Shown in pieces: positions 8,676 through 14,034 of a DNA stretch of 14,034 nt. Both the position numbers and the translations under genes were made by a program. Source of the stretch: Chloroflexota bacterium. Its GTDB lineage: Bacteria > Chloroflexota > Chloroflexia > Chloroflexales > Kallotenuaceae. The first letter of the stretch is position 1. Each line of letters starts with the position of its first letter. Location: contig JAFAYS010000932.1 in NCBI GenBank assembly GCA_019240175.1, forward strand, positions 1 through 14,034, written 5' to 3'. The notes beneath the pieces were generated by a model that made no database searches, was not told where the DNA came from, and saw nothing but the letters and a program-made list of their open reading frames with translations.

Positions 8676-8699
8676 CTTATTGCAAATACTTGCAATAAG
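8676..8699. promoter_or_regulatory. Probable Fur-family operator
   Basis: Perfect inverted repeat CTTATTGCAA (8676-8685), 4-base centre ATAC, TTGCAATAAG (8690-8699). It begins one base after the -10 hexamer of the fur operon and covers the expected transcription start, ideal for repression. AT-rich palindromes of this size and position are the usual binding sites of Fur-family proteins. Its link to the adjacent regulator is inferred. Confidence 0.8.
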
Positions 8700-8700
8700 C

Positions 8701-8729
8701 AGTGTAGTCCTGTTTAATGGTGGTGTCAA
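8701..8729 (-). promoter_or_regulatory. Promoter of the fur-cbiM-cbiQ-cbiO operon
   Basis: On the minus strand, consensus -35 TTGACA (8729-8724), spacer of exactly 17 bases, then -10 TACACT (8706-8701). Transcription should start near 8694, inside the palindromic operator, giving a leader of about 25 bases. No cobalamin riboswitch fits in this leader. Confidence 0.85.
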
Positions 8730-8763
8730 TTTTGCTGAACAACCGCGCTGGCTGAGTCGGGTC

Positions 8764-8772
8764 TGGTATAAT
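8764..8772 (+). promoter_or_regulatory. Extended -10 promoter of purF
   Basis: TGG followed by TATAAT (8767-8772) is a consensus extended -10; no -35 hexamer is visible at 17 bases. Transcription would begin near 8779. The in-frame ATG at 8771 overlaps this hexamer and so cannot be on the transcript, which settles the purF start at 8804. Confidence 0.7.
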
Positions 8773-8803
8773 GGCTGTGGACTCGTTATCAGCGAGGGAA
8801 GTA

Positions 8804-10219
8804 ATGTTTGGTGATCATCCACATGAGGAGTGCGGCGTCTTCGGAATCTACGCTCCTGGCGAAGATGTAGCGCGTCTCACCTTCTTCGGACTCTACGCTT
8901 TGCAACATCGCGGCCAGGAAAGCGCCGGTATCGCCGTATCTGATGGTAAAAAAGTTAACGCTCACAAGCAGATGGGCCTGGTGTCGCAAGCGTTCGACGA
9001 GCAGTCGCTTGAGCCGCTGAAGGGCCATATCGGCATCGGGCATACCCGCTATTCGACAACTGGCTCGTCCTTGATCGCAAACGCACAGCCCTACACGATG
9101 GAGTCCTACCTCGGCCCACTTGCGCTGGCACACAACGGCAATCTCACCAACGCCACCGATCTACGCACCATGGTGCTCAAGCGCGGCGTCGGCCTGACCT
9201 CGACCTCCGACAGCGAAGTCGCGACGATGGTGCTGCTGGGTGGCGAGGGGCCGAACTGGGGCGATCGCATCGATCATTTTATGAACTGTGCCGAGGGCGC
9301 ATACTGCCTGACGATCTTGACCAAGGATGCGCTCTACGCAGTGCGCGATCCGCTGGGCCTGCGTCCGCTCTGCCTTGGCAAGCTCGGCGATAGCGGCTGG
9401 GTTGTGGCTTCAGAGTCCTGCGCGCTGTCCACGATCGGCGCGGACTGGGTGCGCGACATCGAGCCGGGCGAGGCGATCATGATCGACGGCGACGGGCCGC
9501 ATACGATCGCGCGGCATCCGGCTCCACGATCGGCGCTCTGCTTGTTCGAATATATCTACTTTGCGCGCCCCGACAGCATGCTTCAGAATCAGCTGATTCA
9601 TTCTGTGCGCATGGAGCTTGGCCGCGAGTTGGCCCGTGAATCATCGGTCAATGCCGATGTCGTCATGGGCGTGCCCGACTCGGCCATTCCAGCGGCGATC
9701 GGCTACGCACAGGAGTCGCGCCTGCCCTACACGGAAGGCCTGATCAAAAATCGCTACATTGGGCGCACGTTCATTCAGCCCGACGATCGCATTCGTAAGC
9801 AGGGCGTGAAGCTCAAGTTCAATCCGCTGACCAGCACGCTTGCCGGCAAGCGCGTAATTCTGGTCGACGACTCGATCGTGCGCGGCAATACCAGCGGCCC
9901 GATCGTGCGGCTGCTGCGCGAGGCCGGCGCGGCTGAGGTGCATGTGCGCGTGTCGTCGCCGCCGATTCGCCACCCATGCTTCATGGGGGTAGACATGGCG
10001 ACCTATCCCGAGCTGATCGCGCACCGGATGGACGTTCCTGAGATTCAGGATTACATCCAGGCCGACTCGCTGGCCTACCTGAGCTACGAAGGCCTGCTCC
10101 GCGCCACGGGCCGCGACCCGAACTCGTTCTGCGGGGCGTGCTTCACCGGCAAGTATCCCATCCCCAACTTCAATCCGAAAGCCCGCGACGAGATCAAGCT
10201 GGTTTTTGAGGAGAGCTAA
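8804..10219 (+). CDS. purF: Amidophosphoribosyltransferase (PurF)
   Basis: First committed step of purine synthesis: glutamine plus PRPP gives 5-phosphoribosylamine. 471 residues from the chosen ATG, which follows GAGGG at a good distance. A 9-residue propeptide precedes the nucleophile Cys10 in EECGVFGIY, exposed by autocleavage in this family. The N-terminal glutaminase domain shows LQHRGQESAGI and GHTRYSTTG; the C-terminal transferase shows the PRPP loop VILVDDSIVRGNT (about 351-363). Cys246 (ALCLFEYIYFARPDS), Cys392 (HPCFMG), Cys443 and Cys446 (FCGACF) match the four ligands of the [4Fe-4S] cluster in the Bacillus-type enzyme. purM or purL does not follow; the gene ends at a terminator, so it is a single-gene unit divergent from the metal operon. 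Confidence 0.98.
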   Translation: MFGDHPHEECGVFGIYAPGEDVARLTFFGLYALQHRGQESAGIAVSDGKKVNAHKQMGLVSQAFDEQSLEPLKGHIGIGHTRYSTTGSSLIANAQPYTMESYLGPLALAHNGNLTNATDLRTMVLKRGVGLTSTSDSEVATMVLLGGEGPNWGDRIDHFMNCAEGAYCLTILTKDALYAVRDPLGLRPLCLGKLGDSGWVVASESCALSTIGADWVRDIEPGEAIMIDGDGPHTIARHPAPRSALCLFEYIYFARPDSMLQNQLIHSVRMELGRELARESSVNADVVMGVPDSAIPAAIGYAQESRLPYTEGLIKNRYIGRTFIQPDDRIRKQGVKLKFNPLTSTLAGKRVILVDDSIVRGNTSGPIVRLLREAGAAEVHVRVSSPPIRHPCFMGVDMATYPELIAHRMDVPEIQDYIQADSLAYLSYEGLLRATGRDPNSFCGACFTGKYPIPNFNPKARDEIKLVFEES

Positions 10220-10225
10220 ACAGCG

Positions 10226-10249
10226 ACGGGCAGCCGGAAGGCTGCCCGT
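10226..10249. terminator. Terminator hairpin between purF and the convergent phosphatase-like gene
   Basis: Perfect 10-bp stem ACGGGCAGCC/GGCTGCCCGT with a GGAA tetraloop, 6 bases after the purF stop. T-tracts are short on both sides (TTCTGATT forward; CGCTGTTTAG reverse). It may serve both convergent genes. Confidence 0.7.
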
Positions 10250-10277
10250 TCTGATTCCATCATTTTCACCTGGTTTG

Positions 10278-11339
10278 TCACCACTGCGCCAGCTCCCCGC
10301 CGATCGTCGCGAGATCCGCGCCACCCAGCGGTTTGCTCAGCCGCGCCACCGAGCGCTGCAGCAGAAAGAGCGCCTCAGCGCTGGGCAGCGACGCATGCTG
10401 CACCAGCTTGCCCTCGATCATGAGTGTGGCGGCGGGCACAAAATCGGTTGGACCCTCGGCCTGCTGCGCGATGGTGCGCAAACGGTTGATCAGCTCTTGA
10501 CGCAGCCGCTGCCAATCGATAATCTCCGGCACCTCGCCCGCAGCATCTAGCAGCTTGCCCAGACGCGCAACATGATCGGCTCGGCTCGTCGTTGGTTGGG
10601 CTGGCGCTGCGGCTGGCGTTTCCTCGCGCTCTGCGGCTGGCTGCTCGATCGCAGGATCTTCCGCTGGAGACTCGCTAGCCTGTGGCAGCGCTTCAGGAGG
10701 CAGATGCGCCGCGCCGTTGCTGCTGGGCTGGGCTTCAACTTCCGGCTGGGCCGCCCGACCATCGTTGATCAGCCGCAGCAGCCGCTGCATATCTTCGTCG
10801 TTGTCCCAGCGCGGTGTGTTACCGATCGTCAGGGGCGTGTACCCAAGCGACTCCTGCGTCGGTAGCGGCGACGACTGGTGCTCCGAGATGCCGATCTGCT
10901 GGCGGATCTTGGGCAGCGCCTTGTCGATCTGCTGCTGGATCTGATGCACGATCGAGACCCACACGCCCAGCGGCATGCGGTGCGGATCGAGCACGTCCGG
11001 CGATTCGGCCAGCACCGAGAGACAGGCAACTCGCGGATCGTTGGGGAAGCGGGTGAAGAGCACCATCTCGGTGCCACGATCGACGGCCAGCAGCAGTTCG
11101 GCCTGGTGATGCTCGGTATCGTCGAGTGGCCGCGCGACATGATTGCTGATGTCGATGCCGATCGACTCAAGCGCCATCTGGGCCTCAGTGGCGGCGCTTT
11201 CGCCGGCGTGGGAAAGCACGCCCGCGCTCAACACGATCGCGCTGCCGCTGAGCGCGTGGCGGAGCAGGCCGGCGGTAATCGGCGTGCGTCCTGTATCCGA
11301 GCCGCCGATCACCAGCAGCAGTGGTTTGCCTTCGTACAT
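10278..11339 (-). CDS. Low-molecular-weight phosphatase-like protein lacking the catalytic cysteine, with C-terminal extension
   Basis: 353 residues in three parts. Residues 6-145 resemble low-molecular-weight tyrosine phosphatase/arsenate reductase: LLLVIGGSDTGRTP aligns with the family P-loop VCxGNxCRSP, then SAG at 38-40, GIDISNHVARPL (61-72), and VLDPHRMPLG, whose Asp118-Pro matches the catalytic-acid DP motif. The nucleophile Cys is Gly12, while Arg18 and Asp118 remain, so phosphatase chemistry should be absent; binding of a phosphate or a phosphoprotein is possible. Residues about 195-255 form a Pro/Ala/Glu-rich linker, and 255-353 a mostly helical domain I do not recognise. Start at ATG 11339 has GAGG 8 bases upstream. 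No signal peptide or membrane segment. The family call is by motif alignment by eye; function unknown. Confidence 0.7.
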   Translation of the reverse strand: MYEGKPLLLVIGGSDTGRTPITAGLLRHALSGSAIVLSAGVLSHAGESAATEAQMALESIGIDISNHVARPLDDTEHHQAELLLAVDRGTEMVLFTRFPNDPRVACLSVLAESPDVLDPHRMPLGVWVSIVHQIQQQIDKALPKIRQQIGISEHQSSPLPTQESLGYTPLTIGNTPRWDNDEDMQRLLRLINDGRAAQPEVEAQPSSNGAAHLPPEALPQASESPAEDPAIEQPAAEREETPAAAPAQPTTSRADHVARLGKLLDAAGEVPEIIDWQRLRQELINRLRTIAQQAEGPTDFVPAATLMIEGKLVQHASLPSAEALFLLQRSVARLSKPLGGADLATIGGELAQW

Positions 11340-11373
11340 GGCTAAGCCTCAAGTGTGCAAATGAAATCGCTCA

Positions 11374-11379
11374 ATTATA
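11374..11379 (-). promoter_or_regulatory. -10 element upstream of the phosphatase-like gene
   Basis: Perfect TATAAT on the minus strand, placing the transcript start about 28 bases before ATG 11339. No good -35 is seen, and no TGN extension. Confidence 0.5.
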
Positions 11380-11430
11380 GCGGGTTTGGCCTGTTCTTGA
11401 TTCGCTGGCCTCACTCTTGCCCTACGGGCG

Positions 11431-11500
11431 AACAAAGGAGCAAGCGAACAAGGGAACAAAGGGATTTGATCTTATTTGTTTTGTTCTTTTGTTCTTGAGC
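11431..11500. repeat. AACAAAGG / TTTGTTC degenerate inverted array
   Basis: Left side carries GAACAAAGG, GCGAACAAGG and GGAACAAAGG in direct order; right side carries TTTGTTTTGTTC, TTTTGTTC and TTGAGC. The two halves are roughly inverted about 11468. It forms one flank of repeat copy B. Confidence 0.6.
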
Positions 11501-11502
11501 AG

Positions 11503-11593
11503 GCCCTCACCCCGATGCTACGCATCTCCCCTTCCCCGAGCGTCGGCGGGCTTCCGCCTCCGCTGCGGCAGGCGAGGGTAAATTTCGGTACTT
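11503..11593. repeat. Composite dispersed repeat, copy B (GC-rich core, inverted relative to copy A)
   Basis: Reverse complement reads AAGTACC, a short AT spacer, CCCTCGCCTGCCGC, GAGGCGGAAGCC, CTCGGGGAAGGGGA and GGTGAGGGC, matching copy A at 3753-3851 in the same order with a small length difference near the far end. It is non-coding. Together with the flanking arrays it fills the 349-base gap between the phosphatase-like gene and the solute-binding protein gene. Confidence 0.75.
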
Positions 11594-11599
11594 TCTCTG

Positions 11600-11685
11600 T
11601 TCTGTGTTCTGTGTTTTTGTTTGTCTTTAGGTTCTAAGTTCTAGGTTCTAGGTTCTTTTTGTTCCTTTGTTCTTTTGTTCCTTCG
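11600..11685. repeat. Tandem GTTC heptads and octads
   Basis: Three related arrays in a row: TCTGTTC/TGTGTTC/TGTGTTT (about 11597-11617), TAGGTTC x4 with one TAAGTTC (11628-11655), and CTTTGTTC/TTTTGTTC units (about 11656-11680). The TAGGTTC array is the counterpart, inverted, of the AGAACCA array next to copy A. The array ends only a few bases before the solute-binding protein stop codon. Confidence 0.8.
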
Positions 11686-11689
11686 TCCT

Positions 11690-12958
11690 TCAGCCACACG
11701 CTCGCTCCCCAAACGCCTCAGGCGTGATCTCGCCCGCGATCATCTGATCCCAGAGACTTTGCACACGGTTGTTGTAATCTGACCAACTGATGTGCCAGAG
11801 CGGCGCTTCGACGGTGGCATATTCCAGGCTGGCGAGAAACGCCTGGTTGTTACGCGGCGGCGAGGATGCTAAGAAAAGCTCGATGCTTGCGGGGCTTTTG
11901 CGCGCTGGAACAGTTGAGCCGATCGTGGCAAGCTTGCCCATCGACTCGGCGCTGGTCAGCTGCTTGAGCACCTGCCAGGCGGCCTGAGGATTCTCAGTGC
12001 GGGCGTTGATCAGATATGCGCCCCAGAAAAGCCAGCTGCTCTGTCGCTTGCCGATCGGCATCTCGGCAACGTCCCAGGTGAAGCGCGCGTTTTTGCGCAC
12101 CGTGGGCGTCATCCAGCGTCCGCTCCACAGCATGCCAATGCGCCCGGCGTTGAAGAGATTGTCAAGCGTTTCCTGGCCACCGGTGGGCCGCAGCTTTTCG
12201 GTGTAGAAGGTTTGGGCAAAGCGCGCGGCCTCGATCGTCTCGGGCGAGCTCAGCGCGCAGGCTGTGCGCTCGGCATTGAAGAGTCGACCGCCCGCCGCCT
12301 GGACGAAGTAGCTCCAGCTTGGCCCCCACCAGTTATTCCAGCCGGCCCCGTACTGTCCTTTTGCGGGGTCGGTGAGCTGCCGGGCGCTGGTTAGCAGCGC
12401 GCTCCAATTCCACGCGCCCTGCGCGGCTAGCTTGTTAGGCGTTGCGAGACCAGCAGCCTTGAAGAGATCCGCGTTGTAGTACACGACCAGCGTCGAGATG
12501 TCGCGGGGCAAGCCATACACCTTGCCGTCATGCGACAGCTCCCCGATCGGCTGGGCGTAGAAGTCGTCGAGAGTGAAGCTCGGGTCGGCGTCGATCAAAG
12601 GCTTGAGATCGAGCACCTGTCCGGTCGCGACGAGATCTGCCAGCTCCACGCCGCCGATCCAGAAAATATCGGGGGCAGTGCCCGACTCCAGCTCGGCCTT
12701 AAGCTTGGCGGTGTAGTCCTCGCTCATGTCCGGCTCGTACACAACTCGGATGTTTTGATTTGTCAGCATCTGGCTGGCGCTCTCGGCGATCGACTGGTAG
12801 GCTGCTTGATCGTCGAGGCTGCCGGGCTGCGTGCGCCAGCGAATGGTTATCGTGCTGTTTGGGGAGGTTTGGGGAACAGATGACACGTCGCAGCCCGCGA
12901 GAATCGCCGCTACGATCGCCAGTAAGCTGAAGATGTGAAGGCCAGACTTTCGCCGCAT
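11690..12958 (-). CDS. ABC transporter extracellular solute-binding lipoprotein, sugar type (family 1)
   Basis: Substrate-capturing lipoprotein of a carbohydrate-type ABC importer. 422 residues: basic N-terminus MRRKSG, hydrophobic segment, and lipobox LAGC with lipidated Cys23. The mature part follows the family pattern: TITIRWRTQPG, LESGTAPDIFWIGGVELADL, GKVYGLPRDISTLVVYYNADLFKAAGL, FNAGRIGMLWSGRW and the C-terminal ENPQAAWQVLKQLTS. GGAGGA lies just upstream of ATG 12958. No permease or ATPase genes adjoin, so it is an orphan and its sugar is unknown. The protein stops at GERACG, where related proteins usually carry about 10-15 more residues of the last helix; the stop sits at the edge of a repeat array, so the tail may have been clipped. 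Confidence 0.9.
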   Translation of the reverse strand: MRRKSGLHIFSLLAIVAAILAGCDVSSVPQTSPNSTITIRWRTQPGSLDDQAAYQSIAESASQMLTNQNIRVVYEPDMSEDYTAKLKAELESGTAPDIFWIGGVELADLVATGQVLDLKPLIDADPSFTLDDFYAQPIGELSHDGKVYGLPRDISTLVVYYNADLFKAAGLATPNKLAAQGAWNWSALLTSARQLTDPAKGQYGAGWNNWWGPSWSYFVQAAGGRLFNAERTACALSSPETIEAARFAQTFYTEKLRPTGGQETLDNLFNAGRIGMLWSGRWMTPTVRKNARFTWDVAEMPIGKRQSSWLFWGAYLINARTENPQAAWQVLKQLTSAESMGKLATIGSTVPARKSPASIELFLASSPPRNNQAFLASLEYATVEAPLWHISWSDYNNRVQSLWDQMIAGEITPEAFGERACG

Positions 12959-12988
12959 CCATCCTCCGCGTGAATCGACGCCGTGACG

Positions 12989-13017
12989 ATCCTACCACGA
13001 ATGCCGCGCGCTGCCAG
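12989..13017 (-). promoter_or_regulatory. Probable promoter of the solute-binding protein gene
   Basis: Minus strand CTGGCA (13017-13012), 17-base spacer, TAGGAT (12994-12989) with an upstream TGG extension. Each hexamer matches consensus at 4 of 6. It lies between the upstream gene's terminator and the lipoprotein ATG, where a promoter is required. Confidence 0.45.
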
Positions 13018-13044
13018 GCGTTTCTGGTGTGGAGCAACAAAAAA

Positions 13045-13064
13045 CGCAGGGTTTGAACCCTGCG
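13045..13064 (-). terminator. Rho-independent terminator of the DUF1579-like gene
   Basis: Stem CGCAGGGT/ACCCTGCG with loop TTGA (CAAA-type on the minus strand), followed on the minus strand by TTTTTTGTTG, a classic U-tract. It lies 22 bases past the stop codon at 13087. Confidence 0.9.
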
Positions 13065-13086
13065 CTGAGATGATTGGTAGGTGAGT

Positions 13087-13707
13087 TTAGACAGTCGGCG
13101 TGGCGTCGTGGTGGTTGCCCTGGCGCTTGCGCGTGCAGGTGATGTCATACAGGCCGACCGACTTGCCCTTGATGAACATTTCGCCGTACATGCGGAACTT
13201 ATTGCGTCCGAAGAGCGTGATCGTTTCTGTTAGATCCAGCCGCGTGCCGCCGACGTCGTAGGTGCCGGTCCAGGAGCTAGCATCGCCGACCCAGCCCATC
13301 GAGGTGACGAGGGCAAAGCCGGGAATCGAGGTCATCATCGGGCGGGTGTGAACACCGGTTTCTTTGGTAAAGCCCCAGTATTGATCTTCTTTGAAGGCCT
13401 TGCCCACAGGCGGATTCGTCTCCTTGAAGTCGAGCACGAGCCAGCTTTTATCGAGGTCCCAGCTGTTATACATATAGCCGACGTAGGGCAGCTCTTTGCC
13501 CTCGACGACCTTGATGCCGCTGGCTTCCCAGTGCCCGATGAAGACCTGCCGCCGATCCTGATCTTCGGCGAGCGCAGCGTCGGGCGCATCTTCGGTAAGC
13601 GTGCTGACGGCGTGATCGTCGTCGAAATGATCGCCAAAAACCGGAGCGAGCGCGTGGGCCAAAGACGGGATCATGTCCGTGAGGTGTGCGACGATAGAGT
13701 TGAACAT
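13087..13707 (-). CDS. Unrecognised protein, possibly a DUF1579/lipocalin-like beta-barrel
   Basis: 206 residues from ATG 13707, chosen because GGGAGGT lies about 7 bases before it; a longer in-frame start at 13761 lacks such a site. The first 35 residues (MFNSIVAHLTDMIPSLAHALAPVFGDHF) look like a helix, followed by an acidic stretch. From about residue 53 the pattern is all-beta: RRQVFIGHWEASG, MYNSWDLDKSWLVLDF, YWGFTKETGVHTRP, GWVGDASSWTGTYDVGGTRLDLTETI, NKFRMYGEMFIKG. Short G-x-W motifs, alternating strands and repeated Trp resemble DUF1579/lipocalin-type small-molecule-binding barrels, but I am not certain. No lipobox or membrane segment. Single-gene unit with its own terminator; function unknown. 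Confidence 0.6.
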   Translation of the reverse strand: MFNSIVAHLTDMIPSLAHALAPVFGDHFDDDHAVSTLTEDAPDAALAEDQDRRQVFIGHWEASGIKVVEGKELPYVGYMYNSWDLDKSWLVLDFKETNPPVGKAFKEDQYWGFTKETGVHTRPMMTSIPGFALVTSMGWVGDASSWTGTYDVGGTRLDLTETITLFGRNKFRMYGEMFIKGKSVGLYDITCTRKRQGNHHDATPTV

Positions 13708-14034
13708 GACGAATACCTCCCGATATGGGTTGATGAATGGAATGTTGGGATGAAGCGTCACGCGGCAATCAGATCAAGCTGTATGCCGAATGCTGAACGC
13801 ATCTATGACTAGTTCAGAAACCAATGGCGGGAATTAAGGATCAGCTTTGGAAGGGCGCTCCTGGAACCTCGCTGTTCTGAATCGTTGCTAGCGCGAAAGC
13901 TTGGGAGCCTCGTCTGGGCGACGAAGCGGGCCTGAAACGTAATGCTTGGACGATTGAGTTTGTTGCGTAAAATGCGCTGCTTGCATTTGTATAGATAAAT
14001 ACCGCAGGCCGGCAAATATCACACCGCCGCGCGA
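13708..14034. other. Gene-free right end, with a possible outward promoter
   Basis: No convincing gene in these 327 bases; a 68-codon minus-strand frame (13809-14015) lacks a ribosome binding site and any domain character. On the plus strand TTGGAC (13946-13951), 16 bases, TAAAAT (13968-13973) could be a promoter reading out of the window. The promoter of the gene ending at 13707 was not resolved. Confidence 0.35.

Noticed and set aside
8670..8730. Cobalamin or nickel/cobalt riboswitch ahead of the cbiM operon
   Set aside because: The leader from the predicted transcript start to the fur ATG is only about 25 bases, too short for either, and cbiM starts 18 bases after the fur stop.
13809..14015. 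Minus-strand ORF of 68 codons at the right edge
   Set aside because: No ribosome binding site, no domain character, composition like non-coding DNA.

Overview
This 14 kb window looks like a chromosomal segment of a high-GC, filamentous-type Chloroflexota (Chloroflexia) bacterium. The evidence is protein flavour (PurF, DnaK, a CbiM-type permease), the presence of GTTC-heptad tandem arrays, and dispersed GC-rich palindromic repeats. The taxonomic call is an inference from sequence style, not from a marker gene search. Most genes lie on the minus strand.

Layout from left to right: (1) a left-truncated acyl-ACP desaturase (minus strand), divergent from an ECF sigma factor (plus). The sigma gene is followed by a 9-codon overlapping ORF and a palindromic repeat. 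(2) dnaK (minus) with its own terminator and a 5' leader that can fold over the ribosome binding site and start codon, a candidate RNA thermometer. (3) A composite repeat (7-bp array plus GC-rich core), then a small SET-domain protein and an AT-rich PD-(D/E)XK nuclease-like gene that looks acquired. (4) A tight metal-uptake operon, fur-cbiM(N)-cbiQ-cbiO (minus), driven by a near-consensus promoter whose start region is covered by a perfect 10-4-10 inverted repeat, the likely Fur-family operator. (5) purF, divergent from the operon, with an extended -10 promoter and a terminator hairpin. (6) A convergent gene for a low-molecular-weight phosphatase-like protein that has lost its catalytic cysteine and carries a long C-terminal extension. 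(7) A second copy of the composite repeat, then an orphan sugar-type ABC solute-binding lipoprotein whose C-terminus ends at the repeat edge. (8) An unrecognised lipocalin-like/DUF1579-like protein with a strong terminator, and a gene-free right end.

The only clear functional unit is the Fur-controlled ECF transporter: CbiM(N) binds the metal, CbiQ couples, CbiO hydrolyses ATP, and the Fur protein probably represses its own operon. The remaining genes are housekeeping (dnaK, purF, desaturase) or singletons. The least explained items are the dnaK leader, the cysteine-less phosphatase-like protein and the paired composite repeats. No complete novel multi-gene system, prophage or CRISPR array is visible.
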